Shown here: positions 29,410 through 29,604 of the stretch, piece after piece
Layout of the letters: every line of letters begins with the position of its first letter
Numbering within the stretch: the stretch's first letter is position 1
DNA from: DATFJC01 sp035269445
GTDB lineage: Bacteria; Patescibacteriota; Patescibacteriia; UBA2591; UBA6264
Length of the DNA: 29,604 bases
Assembly (NCBI GenBank): GCA_035269445.1
Contig: DATFJC010000002.1
Location: 1-29,604 of the forward strand
Reading direction: 5' to 3'
The notes under the pieces: generated by a model
Told to the model about the DNA's origin: nothing
What the model saw: only the letters and a program-made list of their open reading frames with translations
Database searches by the model: none
Translations under genes and position numbers: made by a program

Positions 29410-29604
29410 ATGACTCATTTTAATATTATAACCATTTTCCCAAAAGTATTTAAAGAATATTTTAATACTTCTATCATAGGTAGAGCAAAAAAAGCGGGCT
29501 TAATAGATATTAAAATACATGATCTAAGAGATTTTACAAACGATAAAAGAAAAACTGTTGATGATAGACCTTTTGGCGGTGGCCCTGGAATGGTCTTAAA
29601 AGTA
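29410..29604 (+). CDS. trmD: tRNA (guanine-N1)-methyltransferase TrmD, 5' part only
   Basis: SPOUT-family enzyme that methylates G37 of tRNAs, preventing frameshifting. The window ends after 65 codons. These read FNIITIFPKVFKEYFNTSII (4-23), GRAKKAGLIDIKIHDLRDFT (24-43), DKRKTVDDRPFGGGPGMVLK (45-64); the RPFGGGPGMV phrase is diagnostic of TrmD. The start ATG at 29410 lies 11 nt after a strong hairpin and 73 bp after khpA. rimM, usually between khpA and trmD, is absent. Confidence 0.95.
   Translation, partial: MTHFNIITIFPKVFKEYFNTSIIGRAKKAGLIDIKIHDLRDFTNDKRKTVDDRPFGGGPGMVLKV

Overview
The window is AT-rich, gene-dense DNA with short spacers, many overlapping or nearly abutting genes, compact ribosomal-protein and tRNA clusters, and several protein families I associate with Patescibacteria (Candidate Phyla Radiation, probably Parcubacteria-like). 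These include a diacylglycerol-kinase-like protein and a UlaG/MBL-like protein beside bactofilin, a TrmG10-like methyltransferase, a GT4 glycosyltransferase, and MacA/MacB-type transport genes. The taxon is inferred from content and base composition, because no rRNA is present. All 29 stop codons that I could read are TAA (24) or TAG (5); none is TGA. Only one start (4573) has a clear Shine-Dalgarno sequence.

Layout. 1-1561 (minus): lspA, running off the left edge, behind a membrane-anchored unknown. 1610-5487 (plus): rpsA with four S1 domains, ftsH and an unknown membrane protein. 5488-5721: an AT-rich spacer with DnaA-box-like 9-mers in front of dnaN, a candidate replication origin. 5722-7168: dnaN and hup. 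7169-7412: the hup terminator, then a 35-bp direct repeat of the tRNA-Lys 3' end that brackets 149 bp of hairpin-rich, relatively GC-rich DNA. 7413-9786 (minus): rpsF, ssb, rpsR, pilT, tRNA-Arg(TCG) and tRNA-Lys(CTT), one head-to-tail unit. 9897-11105: tRNA guanine methyltransferase-like gene.

11106-12812 is a region with four perfect parS palindromes (TGTTTCACGTGAAACA), two on each side of a glycosyltransferase that is split into two frames. With the dnaN spacer it suggests that this is the origin/centromere region of the chromosome. 12813-16519: a MacA-like adaptor, MacB-like ATPase and MacB-like permease. 16547-17122 (minus): two tRNAs (Arg-CCT, Ala-CGC) sandwiched between two tiny membrane ORFs. 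17242-21851 (plus): bactofilin, a DAG-kinase-like protein with an altered nucleotide loop, an MBL-fold protein without its metal ligands, a one-TM protein and gyrA. 21948-26206: a subtilase with FG-GAP-like repeats, a small heat-shock protein and a VanW-domain protein. 26212-29604: infB, rpsP with a long charged tail, a KH-domain protein (khpA) and the start of trmD; rimM is absent from its usual place.

The most interesting non-coding signals are the tRNA-Lys repeat with its four-way-junction-like hairpin cluster (7215-7433), the symmetric parS set (11139-12496), the long hairpin directly in front of trmD (29354-29398), the structured khpA leader (28927-28977), and recurrent -10 boxes placed 5-9 nt before start codons, which suggest leaderless mRNAs.
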